Of a DNA stretch of 64,000 nt, positions 8,487 to 16,559 are shown piece by piece. The translations under genes were made by a program, and so were the position numbers. Numbering within the stretch: the stretch's first letter is position 1; each line of letters opens with the position of its first letter. Below the pieces are notes generated by a model. The model ran no database searches, was not told the origin of the DNA, and was given only the letters and a program-made list of their open reading frames with translations. The stretch is from positions 62,001 through 126,000 of the forward strand of contig NZ_JHYO01000011.1 of NCBI RefSeq assembly GCF_000688235.1, given 5' to 3'. This DNA is from Terasakiella pusilla DSM 6293 (GTDB lineage Bacteria > Pseudomonadota > Alphaproteobacteria > Rhodospirillales > Terasakiellaceae).

Positions 8487-9626
8487 ATGTCACTGAACGC
8501 TGCACCCAAAAACGAAAACCCGATAAGGGTCATGGTGGTGGATGACTCTGCTGTTGTACGTGGTTTAATCACCCGGATGCTGGAGGCACATGCCGATATC
8601 AAGGTTGTGTCCTCGGTCGGTAATGGCAAGATGGCAGTCGACAGCCTGGCGCGCAACGAAGTGGAAGTTGTTGTCCTGGATATCGAGATGCCGGTGATGG
8701 ATGGTCTGACAGCGTTGCCAAAGATGCTGGAGATCGACAAGGATATCCGCGTCATTATGGCGTCGACCCTGACGTCCAGAAATGCGGATATCAGCTTAAA
8801 AGCCCTTCAGGCCGGTGCAGTCGATTATATCCCCAAACCGTCGTCATCGCGTGAACTGTCCGGTGGACAGGATTTCGGGACGGAACTGATCGAGAAAGTC
8901 CATATCCACGGGGAAGCGCGCCGCAAAGCCAAAGGCGCGCCATCTGTCAGTGTGTCACGTCCGCGCGGGATTGCGCCGCGCCCTGCCGCGCCGCTGCAGC
9001 CAAAGCCGGTAAAAGAAGTTAAATTACGCCCGCGTTCCTTAAAAGAACGCCCTGATATTATTGCGATCGGCAGTTCTACAGGGGGGGCGCAGGCCTTGTT
9101 TAACGTCCTTAAGGGGATGCATGGCAAGGTGCGTCAGCCGATTGTGATTACGCAACACATGCCGGCGACCTTTACCAAAATTTTGGCGGAACATATCAAC
9201 AGAATGACAGGCTGGCCCTGTCAGGAAGCCAGCGATGGCATGTTGATCCAGCCGGGACAAGTCTATCTTGCGCCGGGGGATTTTCACATGACTGTTGAAG
9301 GTAGTGGACCGCAAAAGATACTCAAACTAAACCAGAACCCGCCGGAAAACTTCTGTCGTCCGGCTGTGGACCCGATGTTGCGCAGTGTCGTGGCATCTTA
9401 TGGGCGCAAGGTTCTGACTGTAATCCTGACGGGTATGGGGTCTGATGGATTAAAAGGTGGTCAGGTTGTTGTTGAAAACGGCGGCGATCTGATTGCACAG
9501 GACGAAGCGACAAGTGTTGTATGGGGGATGCCGGGGGCTGTGGCCCAAGCCGGGATTTGCAGCGCTGTGTTGCCGTTGGATGACATTTCATCCTATGTTG
9601 TTAAAGCCGCTTCTGGGGGTGTTTGA
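8487..9626 (+). CDS. cheB: Chemoreceptor methylesterase CheB
   Basis: 379 residues from ATG 8487; an in-frame TTG at 8463 would add eight. The N-terminal receiver has Asp19/Asp20 and phosphoacceptor Asp65 (VVLDIEMPVMDGL). A Pro/Arg-rich linker leads to the methylesterase domain with the catalytic Ser (AIGSSTGGAQ), His (ITQHMPATFT) and Asp (GMGSDGLKGG). It removes methyl groups from, and deamidates, chemoreceptors in adaptation. Its TGA stop overlaps the cheR ATG (TGATG), so the two opposing adaptation enzymes are translationally coupled. Confidence 0.94.
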   Translation: MSLNAAPKNENPIRVMVVDDSAVVRGLITRMLEAHADIKVVSSVGNGKMAVDSLARNEVEVVVLDIEMPVMDGLTALPKMLEIDKDIRVIMASTLTSRNADISLKALQAGAVDYIPKPSSSRELSGGQDFGTELIEKVHIHGEARRKAKGAPSVSVSRPRGIAPRPAAPLQPKPVKEVKLRPRSLKERPDIIAIGSSTGGAQALFNVLKGMHGKVRQPIVITQHMPATFTKILAEHINRMTGWPCQEASDGMLIQPGQVYLAPGDFHMTVEGSGPQKILKLNQNPPENFCRPAVDPMLRSVVASYGRKVLTVILTGMGSDGLKGGQVVVENGGDLIAQDEATSVVWGMPGAVAQAGICSAVLPLDDISSYVVKAASGGV

Positions 9627-10786
9627 TGAAACCTGATGATTTTCAGTTTCTTGCAACTTTGGTGAAGGACCGTTCCGGTCTGGTGCTGACGCAGGATAAA
9701 GCCTATCTTCTGGAAAGCCGGTTGATGCCTGTTGCGCGAAAGCGTGGCATGAAAGGCTTGGAAGAGTTGGTTAGCACGTTGCGTGCCCGCATGGATAATG
9801 TGCTCGCCGACGAGATTACGGAAGCGATGACGACGAATGAGGCGTTCTTCTTTCGCGATATCAAGCCGTTTGACATTTTCCGCGAAACCGTGCTGCCGAA
9901 CCTGTTGAAAGCACGCGCGCAGAAGAAGTCATTTCGGATTTGGTGTGCGGCCGCTTCCAGTGGTCAGGAACCCTATTCCATTGCTATGGTGTTGAAAGAA
10001 TTTGCCAGCCAGCTTGCCAGTTGGCGTGTGGAAATCATAGGGACTGATATCTCCAAAGAAATGTTGGAGAAAGCGAAAGCCGGGCTTTATTCCCAGTTTG
10101 AGGTCCAGCGTGGACTGCCTGTCCAAAATCTTGTTAAGTACTTTAAAAAACGTGACGATCTGTGGCAGATCGACTCAGGTTTACGGGCTATGGTCCAGTA
10201 TAAGGAATTTAACCTGCTGGAAGATATGAAGGCACTGGGGACGTTTGATGTTGTCTTTTGTCGTAATGTCTTGATCTATTTTGATCAGCAAACCAAAGGC
10301 GAAGTGTTGGGTCGTATGGCGCAACAGATGACTGATGATGCCGTCTTGTACCTTGGCGGGGCGGAAACCGTGCTGGGTATCTCTGATGCGTTTAAGCCGG
10401 TACAGGGATTGCGCGGGATTTATGCGCGCACCACCGGTACAGGATCCCTTGGTGATGGGGCAACTACGGATGCTGCACGACCTGCGGCACCTGCTGCACC
10501 GTCGGGGTTCCAGCAACCTAAACATATGCGCGAAGGCAGACCGCTTGCCGGTACGACAGGGGCTACGCCGCCACCACGTCCGGCAGGGGCACCAGCAGCC
10601 CCGCGCCCTGCTTTGCAACCACGTCCAGCAGGCTCCCCACCACCGCGTCCGGCCGGATCACCGCCGCCACGTCCCGGTGTGGCACCTCGTCCGGCAGGCT
10701 CCCCACCACCCAGACCCGGTGCGCCGCGTCCTGCGGCTAGCCCCGGCAGACCATTGCCGCCCAAGCCGGATATTAAAAAGCCATAA
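9626..10786 (+). CDS. cheR: Chemoreceptor methyltransferase CheR with Pro-rich tail
   Basis: 386 residues. The CheR N-terminal helical domain covers about 1-80 and the SAM-dependent methyltransferase domain 85-275 (WCAAASSGQEPYSIAM, EIIGTDISKEMLEKA, DVVFCRNVLIYFD). It methylates glutamates of chemoreceptors. The last 110 residues are extra: low-complexity Pro/Arg/Ala with repeats of the type RPAGSPPP, ending PPKPDIKKP. Typical CheR is about 270-290 residues. The tail may be a flexible tether to receptor arrays or a partner, which is inference. The gene ends at a strong bidirectional terminator. Confidence 0.93.
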   Translation: MKPDDFQFLATLVKDRSGLVLTQDKAYLLESRLMPVARKRGMKGLEELVSTLRARMDNVLADEITEAMTTNEAFFFRDIKPFDIFRETVLPNLLKARAQKKSFRIWCAAASSGQEPYSIAMVLKEFASQLASWRVEIIGTDISKEMLEKAKAGLYSQFEVQRGLPVQNLVKYFKKRDDLWQIDSGLRAMVQYKEFNLLEDMKALGTFDVVFCRNVLIYFDQQTKGEVLGRMAQQMTDDAVLYLGGAETVLGISDAFKPVQGLRGIYARTTGTGSLGDGATTDAARPAAPAAPSGFQQPKHMREGRPLAGTTGATPPPRPAGAPAAPRPALQPRPAGSPPPRPAGSPPPRPGVAPRPAGSPPPRPGAPRPAASPGRPLPPKPDIKKP

Positions 10787-10822
10787 AAAAAGCCGATCCG
10801 TAAAATACCGGATCGGCTTTTT
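10787..10822. terminator. Bidirectional terminator between cheR and ctrA
   Basis: A 14-pair stem (AAAAAGCCGATCCG with CGGATCGGCTTTTT) and an 8-base loop, with A- and T-tracts on both sides, so it can stop both the cheR and the converging ctrA transcripts. Confidence 0.92.
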
Positions 10823-10840
10823 CTTTGAGTTGGTGGCGGT

Positions 10841-11539
10841 CTATTCTGCCGCGGGCTGTTCTTCCGCATCGGGATCGCGCAGTACATAGCCCCGACCCCA
10901 GACGGTGTGGATGTAGTTATCGTCGGTCGCTTTAGTCAGCTTTTTACGCAGCTTACAGACAAAAACATCAATGATCTTCAGTTCAGGTTCGTCCATACCG
11001 CCGTAAAGGTGGTTGAGGAACATCTCTTTCGTCAGGGTTGAGCCCTTACGCAGAGACAGCAGTTCCAGAATGCCATATTCCTTACTGGTCAGATGAACGG
11101 GCTTACCTTCACATTCCACAGTCTGGTTGTCGAGGTTGACAGACAGTTTGCCTGTGTTGATCACGGACTGGGAATGACCTTTGGAACGGCGCACGATCGC
11201 GTGGATACGGGCGACCAGTTCATCCTTATTATAAGGCTTGGTCAGATAGTCATCAGCACCGATTTCAAAGCCTTTGACTTTTTCTGGCGGTTGATCAAGG
11301 CCGGACAGAATCAGGATTGGCGTGTCCACTTTGGAGCTTCTCAGCGCCCGTAACACTTCAAACCCATCAATGTCTGGCAACATCAGATCAAGGATGATAA
11401 TATCATAGTCATAGAGCTTACCGATCTCGATGCCTTCTTCACCATAGTTGGTGACATCCACGACCATACCGGCCGATTTGAGCATCAATTCGATGGCTTT
11501 CGCTTCGCTAGGATTGTCTTCGACGAGTAATGCACGCAT
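10841..11539 (-). CDS. ctrA: Cell-cycle/motility response regulator CtrA
   Basis: 232 residues of the OmpR/PhoB class with very strong CtrA identity: [20 protein letters not shown], phosphoacceptor Asp51 ([15 protein letters not shown]), Lys in [10 protein letters not shown], and the winged-helix DNA-binding domain from 125 ([30 protein letters not shown]). It receives phosphate from ChpT. In Rhodospirillales-type bacteria CtrA is usually not essential and mainly drives flagellar and chemotaxis genes. Three phased half-sites lie just upstream, pointing to autoregulation. It is divergent from fliI-fliJ. Confidence 0.96.
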   Translation of the reverse strand: MRALLVEDNPSEAKAIELMLKSAGMVVDVTNYGEEGIEIGKLYDYDIIILDLMLPDIDGFEVLRALRSSKVDTPILILSGLDQPPEKVKGFEIGADDYLTKPYNKDELVARIHAIVRRSKGHSQSVINTGKLSVNLDNQTVECEGKPVHLTSKEYGILELLSLRKGSTLTKEMFLNHLYGGMDEPELKIIDVFVCKLRKKLTKATDDNYIHTVWGRGYVLRDPDAEEQPAAE

Positions 11540-11563
11540 GGCCGATCCCCAAAAAAATTGGCG

Positions 11564-11590
11564 TTAACGGTTCATTAACCTTTTGTTAAC
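11564..11590. promoter_or_regulatory. Triple phased CtrA half-sites in the ctrA-fliI intergenic region
   Basis: TTAA occurs at 11564, 11575 and 11586 with seven bases between each pair (TTAA-N7-TTAAC-like), one helical turn apart. This matches the CtrA box in duplicate. The array lies 25-51 bases upstream of the ctrA start and about 170 bases upstream of fliI, so it fits autoregulation and possible activation of fliI-fliJ. Confidence 0.75.
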
Positions 11591-11758
11591 TTTTACCATA
11601 GGGCCGAATCCTTGCAAAGATATTTTTTGGAAAAAGTCCAAGTTTTCTCACGAGTCGCAAAAGGTACATAATCCTGTCAAGGGGTTTGTCATTTCCGGTA
11701 AATGGAGTATATTGCCCTAAAGTTTCATGCGCGCCAGCAGTGTTTAGGGAGGACCTTT

Positions 11759-13159
11759 GTGGCCTTTTTAGTCAATAATATAATCGCAGAAGTTGATAAG
11801 CTGCCATCCTACAATGTGTTCGGTCGGGTCGCGGCTGTGCAAGGCCTGATGGTCGAGGTTGGTGGGGTTCAAGGGGCTTTATCCATTGGGGATCATTGCC
11901 GTATCCGCGTGCGCCGTCGGGAATGGATCACCTGCGAAGTGGTGAGTTTTCGTGATGGGCGCGCGCTTGTGATGCCGTTTGGGTCGGTGGACGGAATTGC
12001 CATGGGGGATCGCGTCGAAGTTGGGCAGCGCGAGCCGGTTTTGTACCCCTGTGAAGCCTGGGCCGGACGCGTGATAAATGCCATGGGAGAACCTGTAGAT
12101 GGCAAAGGACCGCTGCCGGTTGGCCCTAATCCGTTCGTGATTAAAGGCACGCCGCCTTCTGCCCATGAACGCACAAGGGTGGGCGGCAAGATCGATTTGG
12201 GCGTGCGCGCGATCAATACCTTCCTGACCTGTTGCCGGGGGCAGCGGATGGGCATTTTCGCCGGCTCCGGTGTGGGGAAGTCGACGGTCCTGTCCATGAT
12301 GGCCCGTAGTACGGAAGCCGAAATCTCCGTCATCGGCCTGATCGGGGAACGGGGACGTGAAGCGCGGGAATTTATTGAGGATGATTTGGGCGAAGAAGGG
12401 TTGGCGCGCAGTGTGGTGATTGTCGCCACATCTGATGAGCCCCCGTTGATGCGCCGCCAAGCCGCCTATGTGACGATGGCGGTGGCGGAATATTTCCGTA
12501 ATCAACAGCGCGATGTCCTGTGCTTGATGGATAGTGTCACCCGTTTTGCCATGGCCCAGCGCGAGATTAGCCTGTCGGTCGGGGAACCGCCTGCCTCTAA
12601 AGGCTATACCCCCTCTGTTTTTGCTGAACTGCCGCGCCTTTTGGAACGCGCAGGCCCGGGAGGACAAGGGCAGGGCAGTATCACGGGGCTGTTTACAGTC
12701 CTTGTGGAAGGGGATGATCATAACGAGCCGATCTCGGATGCGGTGCGCGGTATTCTGGATGGGCATATCGTGCTGGATCGTGCCATCGCGGAACGCGGAC
12801 GCTATCCGGCGATCAACCTGTTGCGCAGTGTATCGCGGACCATGCCGGACTGTAACGATGATCAACAAAATGCTTTGGTTTTTAAAGCGCGACAGCTTCT
12901 GTCCACCTATGAAGATATGGCGGAACTGATCCGATTGGGGGCCTATCGGCAAGGCACAGACCCGAAAGTGGACGAGGCCGTTTATTATAACCCCGCCCTA
13001 GAAGCCTTCCTTGCGCAAAATAAAAACGAGCCGATGGACCTTGAAACCGGATATATGGCATTGGCGCAGTTGTTGGGGATGGAATATAAAGACTTTAACG
13101 GGGATGTGTCCCAATTGGGTGCCCCGCAAGGTCAACTGGAAGCTCCGCAGCAGTTTTAG
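11759..13159 (+). CDS. fliI: Flagellar export ATPase FliI
   Basis: 466 residues from GTG 11759, preferred because AGGGAGGA lies at 11746-11753; an upstream ATG at 11702 in the same frame has no such site. It shows the F1-ATPase-like P-loop GIFAGSGVGKST, Walker B region DVLCLMDSVTRFA, and the family signature PPASKGYTPSVFAELPRLLERAGP. FliI is the cytoplasmic ATPase of the flagellar type III export apparatus and works with FliH and FliJ. fliJ follows after 11 bases; fliH is in the separate fliF operon. CtrA half-sites lie upstream. Confidence 0.95.
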   Translation: MAFLVNNIIAEVDKLPSYNVFGRVAAVQGLMVEVGGVQGALSIGDHCRIRVRRREWITCEVVSFRDGRALVMPFGSVDGIAMGDRVEVGQREPVLYPCEAWAGRVINAMGEPVDGKGPLPVGPNPFVIKGTPPSAHERTRVGGKIDLGVRAINTFLTCCRGQRMGIFAGSGVGKSTVLSMMARSTEAEISVIGLIGERGREAREFIEDDLGEEGLARSVVIVATSDEPPLMRRQAAYVTMAVAEYFRNQQRDVLCLMDSVTRFAMAQREISLSVGEPPASKGYTPSVFAELPRLLERAGPGGQGQGSITGLFTVLVEGDDHNEPISDAVRGILDGHIVLDRAIAERGRYPAINLLRSVSRTMPDCNDDQQNALVFKARQLLSTYEDMAELIRLGAYRQGTDPKVDEAVYYNPALEAFLAQNKNEPMDLETGYMALAQLLGMEYKDFNGDVSQLGAPQGQLEAPQQF

Positions 13160-13170
13160 GATAAGCGCCC

Positions 13171-13596
13171 ATGGGTAAAACGCTGGAAAACCTGATCCGA
13201 TTGCACAAGTACCGCGTGGATGAAAAACGTCGCGTGCTGGGCCTGCTGTATGGGGAGTTAAATGATCTGGAGCAAAAGCTGAAAGATCTGTATGCCCAGA
13301 TTGCAAACGAACAACAGATCGCCCAATCCACGCCGGAACAGGCGATGTTTTCCTATGGACGCTTCCATCAACGCGCCATGTTGATCCGGGACGAAATCGT
13401 GCAGGCGATCGCACAGAAAGAACAGGAAGTCGAAGCCGCCCGTGATGAGGTCAATACGGCCTTCCAGGAATTAAAGGTCTACGAAGAAGCGGAGAAAAAC
13501 CGCAAAAAACGTGAAGCCGATGAACGTCAGCGCAAAGAAAATATCGAGATGGATGAAATTGCGATGAATCTCTATCGCAACAATCAGTCGGATTAA
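13171..13596 (+). CDS. fliJ: Flagellar export protein FliJ
   Basis: 141 residues, almost entirely charged coiled-coil, with the FliJ pattern LENLIRLHKYRVDEKRRVLG at the start and a Lys/Arg/Glu-rich C-terminus (KNRKKREADERQRKENIEMD). FliJ is a rotor-stalk-like factor of the FliH-FliI export ATPase and an escort for chaperones. It directly follows fliI. Its last four bases overlap the end of the converging small gene at 13593, and no terminator is visible between them. Confidence 0.88.
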   Translation: MGKTLENLIRLHKYRVDEKRRVLGLLYGELNDLEQKLKDLYAQIANEQQIAQSTPEQAMFSYGRFHQRAMLIRDEIVQAIAQKEQEVEAARDEVNTAFQELKVYEEAEKNRKKREADERQRKENIEMDEIAMNLYRNNQSD

Positions 13597-13967
13597 ATCT
13601 TGGCGAAACGGTCTTTCAGATGTGTATTGTTCCACTGCGGCTGGTGATCTTCTAAAACCACCAGATGCTCTGACATCTCGTCTTTATGTTGTGTCAGATT
13701 GACCTGTAGCCAGCGTGCCACCAGTTCGTTGTTCATATCTTCAAGGATCCAGGTGCCTGCTTCTTCCAATGACGTGCAGTCGTTGAAGATGGCGTGCAGA
13801 TAGCTGGTGAAAGCAGCGTGATCCAGAATGACCTTGTCAGGGATATAGCGAAAAGAAACCACGATCCCGCGGCTTTGATCACCGCCTTTTAAGGTGATGA
13901 TATAATCAAGGGCTTTGTTGGGGTTACTGTGTGTGGTGATAAGGGCGCGGCGCTCAGTCAGGGTCAT
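13593..13967 (-). CDS. Small QueF-like (T-fold) protein lacking the catalytic cysteine
   Basis: 124 residues from ATG 13967; a start six codons earlier would overlap the preceding gene. The segment VSFRYIPDKVILDHAAFTSY, followed by a TSLEEAGTWILEDMNNELVA stretch and ARWLQV, aligns by eye with the C-terminal half of the QueF nitrile reductase. There it reads IxYIPD..ESKSLKLYL, followed by EDC.N.I..D and a PR(W/Y)..V end. The QueF catalytic Cys (CP.TGQPD) corresponds to a Ser/Asn stretch (HSNPNKALDY), and the substrate motif ESKS is LDHA. So if homologous it is probably not a nitrile reductase. It is downstream of the FliK-like gene, on the same strand. Function unknown. Confidence 0.45.
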   Translation of the reverse strand: MTLTERRALITTHSNPNKALDYIITLKGGDQSRGIVVSFRYIPDKVILDHAAFTSYLHAIFNDCTSLEEAGTWILEDMNNELVARWLQVNLTQHKDEMSEHLVVLEDHQPQWNNTHLKDRFAKI

Positions 13968-13968
13968 A

Positions 13969-15606
13969 TTATACCAGCATACCAAGGTTGAGGGAGGCGT
14001 TCTGTGGATGAATACCTTCTACATTAATGAACTGACTTGTCACGATAAAGCTGATTTTTCCCTCAAACCCCAGAACGGACATACCGTGATCAAAGATGTC
14101 GTGAATTTCTTTGCGCATAAAGCCGGGCAGGGCTTTCTTGGCGCGGATGATTAAATCGAACCGTTTGGATTTGTCTTTTGCAAGACCATCAAATTGCAAT
14201 TCCCCCAAGCGCGATAGATTGATGTCGATGACAAAACGCACGCCGGGGTCTTCCTTCCCGCCGTTTTGCTCGTCCTTATGATCTCGTTGGGCGATGCGAA
14301 TTTGATCAATTTGACCGTTATTTTGCATCGGAACAAAAGCAATTTTCCAATCTGTACTGGTGGGGACTTTGGCTTTATCGCTTAAGTTCTGGAAATCATT
14401 TTCCAGTTTGCCAAGCAAGTTGGGTTTTGTCCGCGCAAGGACTTTGATCGCATTTTCGTCCGCCCAGTTTTTAAAATTGCCGCGCCCCAGGGCTTTAAGG
14501 AAAAAGAGCATATTAAGGGCAAGGCGACTGTCCGGTTTTGGTAGCATGGCTTTGGCAACATGGTCGGCAAGGCCGGGGTTAAGGTCGCGTAGGGTCTTCA
14601 AGGTTTCTTCGAGGGCCGGCCATTTTTGGGTCAGGGGCGCAGGGGCGGGGCCAACTGGTGCGGCCGCGGGGCTGGCGCCACTTAAGGGGCGGTTAGAAGA
14701 TAGGACCTCGATTTTTACGCTGGTGCCATCCGGCATTTTAGCGGTGGTATCTAGGGCAATCTGCCCTTGAGGGGTTTTGATGATTGGCTGCTGGGTCGCT
14801 GTTGTTCCCATGACAGTCCCCTGCACAATCACGGTGCTGGCAAGGGGGGTACCTGTTGTAGGTGCTATCTGGCTTGCAGGCTGTTCCGGCAGTTGCACGG
14901 ACAACAGCCGCACATTCAAATGATTGCCGGGTTGGAAGGTACCTTGGCCTTGGGGGCTGGTGGTGGTGAGGATGGTTGTATTCCCCGTCATCGGTGCGGC
15001 TGATGTGGTCGCCGGATTTTTTATACCGGTTTGAACAGTGTTGATCGGCGCGGTTTGGGCCTGCGTCGAGGTTCCTGCCGTAGGGGGGGAAGCTGTCCCA
15101 AGATTCAGAACAAAGGCCTTCATGGCGTTTGCAGCATTGAGATTGAGAAGGGTCGCAGGTGCTGATGCGCCTGTCGGTGTGCCGACAGGTTGGCCGGCCG
15201 GATTAGGGGACGCCTGCCCTGTACCGGTCGGGGCAGGTTGCATCATTTGATGAGCAAGAACCATAACCCGATTGGCTGGCGTATTGGGAGGCAGGGGCTT
15301 GCCGTTAATATGGGTGAGCTGTAGCTGGACGCTGGGCTCGGTTTGGATCAGTTTAAAGGTGGCCTCTGCGTTTGCGGGCAGGGCAAACGGGGCTTTAAAC
15401 TGTAAGGGACCAAGGCTGGTTTGCAGCAGGACTTCACCTGCGCTGCCAGAAGGTTTAATGAGCCCTGAGATCAGGCTGTCCAGTGCCAGTTGGGACAGGG
15501 CAGCCGCGGCTTGCCCTGCATTTGGTGGCAGGCTGACGGTTAATTGTGCTGCGCTTCCTTGGGCCGCAGGGGGCGGTGGAGGGGGCGGCGGGGCAACACT
15601 GGTCAT
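13969..15606 (-). CDS. FliK-like hook-length/flagellar protein (first copy)
   Basis: 545 residues: a Pro run at the N-terminus (VAPPPPPPPPAAQ), a long Ala/Pro/Thr/Gln-rich disordered middle, and a folded C-terminus (about 345-530) with LALNMLFFLKALGRGNFKNW, a VRFVIDINLSRLGELQFDGL stretch and FDLIIRAKKALPGFM. This architecture matches proteins annotated as FliK-like in spirilla, but the classical Flg_hook core is weak, and a clearer FliK lies at 29576. It sits between flhG and the QueF-like gene on one strand. It may be a second ruler or an unrelated export substrate; the sequence does not decide. Confidence 0.6.
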   Translation of the reverse strand: MTSVAPPPPPPPPAAQGSAAQLTVSLPPNAGQAAAALSQLALDSLISGLIKPSGSAGEVLLQTSLGPLQFKAPFALPANAEATFKLIQTEPSVQLQLTHINGKPLPPNTPANRVMVLAHQMMQPAPTGTGQASPNPAGQPVGTPTGASAPATLLNLNAANAMKAFVLNLGTASPPTAGTSTQAQTAPINTVQTGIKNPATTSAAPMTGNTTILTTTSPQGQGTFQPGNHLNVRLLSVQLPEQPASQIAPTTGTPLASTVIVQGTVMGTTATQQPIIKTPQGQIALDTTAKMPDGTSVKIEVLSSNRPLSGASPAAAPVGPAPAPLTQKWPALEETLKTLRDLNPGLADHVAKAMLPKPDSRLALNMLFFLKALGRGNFKNWADENAIKVLARTKPNLLGKLENDFQNLSDKAKVPTSTDWKIAFVPMQNNGQIDQIRIAQRDHKDEQNGGKEDPGVRFVIDINLSRLGELQFDGLAKDKSKRFDLIIRAKKALPGFMRKEIHDIFDHGMSVLGFEGKISFIVTSQFINVEGIHPQNASLNLGMLV

Positions 15607-15618
15607 AGGGTCCGTCCG

Positions 15619-16410
15619 TTAATAGGGTGACAACAGGCTATTGGCGATACTGACAACATCCCTTGCTGCCGCGCAGGTGGGCGCGTGGGTGAGCAAAGGC
15701 TGCTGAGCCTTGATTGTATCACGAACCCGCTTGTCCCAGCGAATCACACCTGCCAAGGGCGGCGAAATCCCCAAGAAGCCTTCACACGCGCGGCGCAATG
15801 TATTGTAGGTGCGCTCCCCATCGCGGATAGAATCGCTTTGGTTTACGACAATACGCAGGTCCAGACCCGGACGTTCTTTCGCCATGGTCTTGATAAAAGC
15901 ATAGGCGTCCGTCATGGCTGTCGGTTCGTCAGCGGTGACAACAAGACAAGTACCTGCCTTGGTGGTCAACTGACGGGTCGGGCGGTCTATCCCAGCACCC
16001 AAGTCTACAATCACCCGATCATAGGAAGCCGCAAGCACAGCGAGATCATTGCCAAGGTGCTGTACCTGATTGGCAGGGATGTGGTTGAGGGCGTTTGAGC
16101 CGGATCGACCGGGAATAATGTCAAAGTTGCCTTCATCAAAGGGTTGAACAGCTTGGTTGAGGGTGAGATTGCCCCCGACAACGCCGGATAAATCACATTT
16201 GGGCATCAGGCCCAGCTGGATATCCACGTTGGCGAGACCGAAGTCGCCATCAAACAGGAGGGTTCTTTGACCCAGATCCGCCAACGCATGAGACAGCGTC
16301 ACTGCGAACCAGGTCTTCCCCACGCCACCCTTACCCGATGCGATGGCAAAAACGTTGCCGCCTTTGCGGGTTGTTGGTGCTGGGGTTAAGTTGGTCATAG
16401 CCGCAAACAT
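15619..16410 (-). CDS. flhG: FlhG/MinD-like flagellar number ATPase
   Basis: 263 residues from the ATG at 16410; another ATG at 16398 and a TTG at 16446 are alternatives, none with a clear ribosome binding site. It has a deviant Walker A (SGKGGVGKTWFAV), the switch region FDGDFGLANVDIQLGL and VIVDLGAGI, as in the MinD/ParA family, and the FlhG-type C-terminus without a clear amphipathic membrane helix. FlhG usually antagonises FlhF to set flagellar number and polar position. FlhF is not in the window; an aminotransferase lies between flhG and flhA. Confidence 0.85.
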   Translation of the reverse strand: MFAAMTNLTPAPTTRKGGNVFAIASGKGGVGKTWFAVTLSHALADLGQRTLLFDGDFGLANVDIQLGLMPKCDLSGVVGGNLTLNQAVQPFDEGNFDIIPGRSGSNALNHIPANQVQHLGNDLAVLAASYDRVIVDLGAGIDRPTRQLTTKAGTCLVVTADEPTAMTDAYAFIKTMAKERPGLDLRIVVNQSDSIRDGERTYNTLRRACEGFLGISPPLAGVIRWDKRVRDTIKAQQPLLTHAPTCAAARDVVSIANSLLSPY

Positions 16411-16489
16411 GGGTATTATATTTAGTGGTAAATAGTTACCGAACAATTAGGGAAAGATTTTCAATTCGTTAACCACAGCGTTTATACAT

Positions 16490-16533
16490 AAAAAGACACC
16501 GCAGAAACACTGAGGTTTCATGCGGTGTCTTTT
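16490..16533. terminator. Terminator between the aminotransferase and flhG
   Basis: A long stem pairs AAAAGACACCGCA with TGCGGTGTCTTTT, with an inner GAAAC/GTTTC pairing and one bulged A. It serves as the minus-strand terminator after the aminotransferase gene, 27 bases past its stop, and separates it from flhG downstream. Confidence 0.88.
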
Positions 16534-16559
16534 GTTTAAAAAAAATGTCAGCTCTTAAC

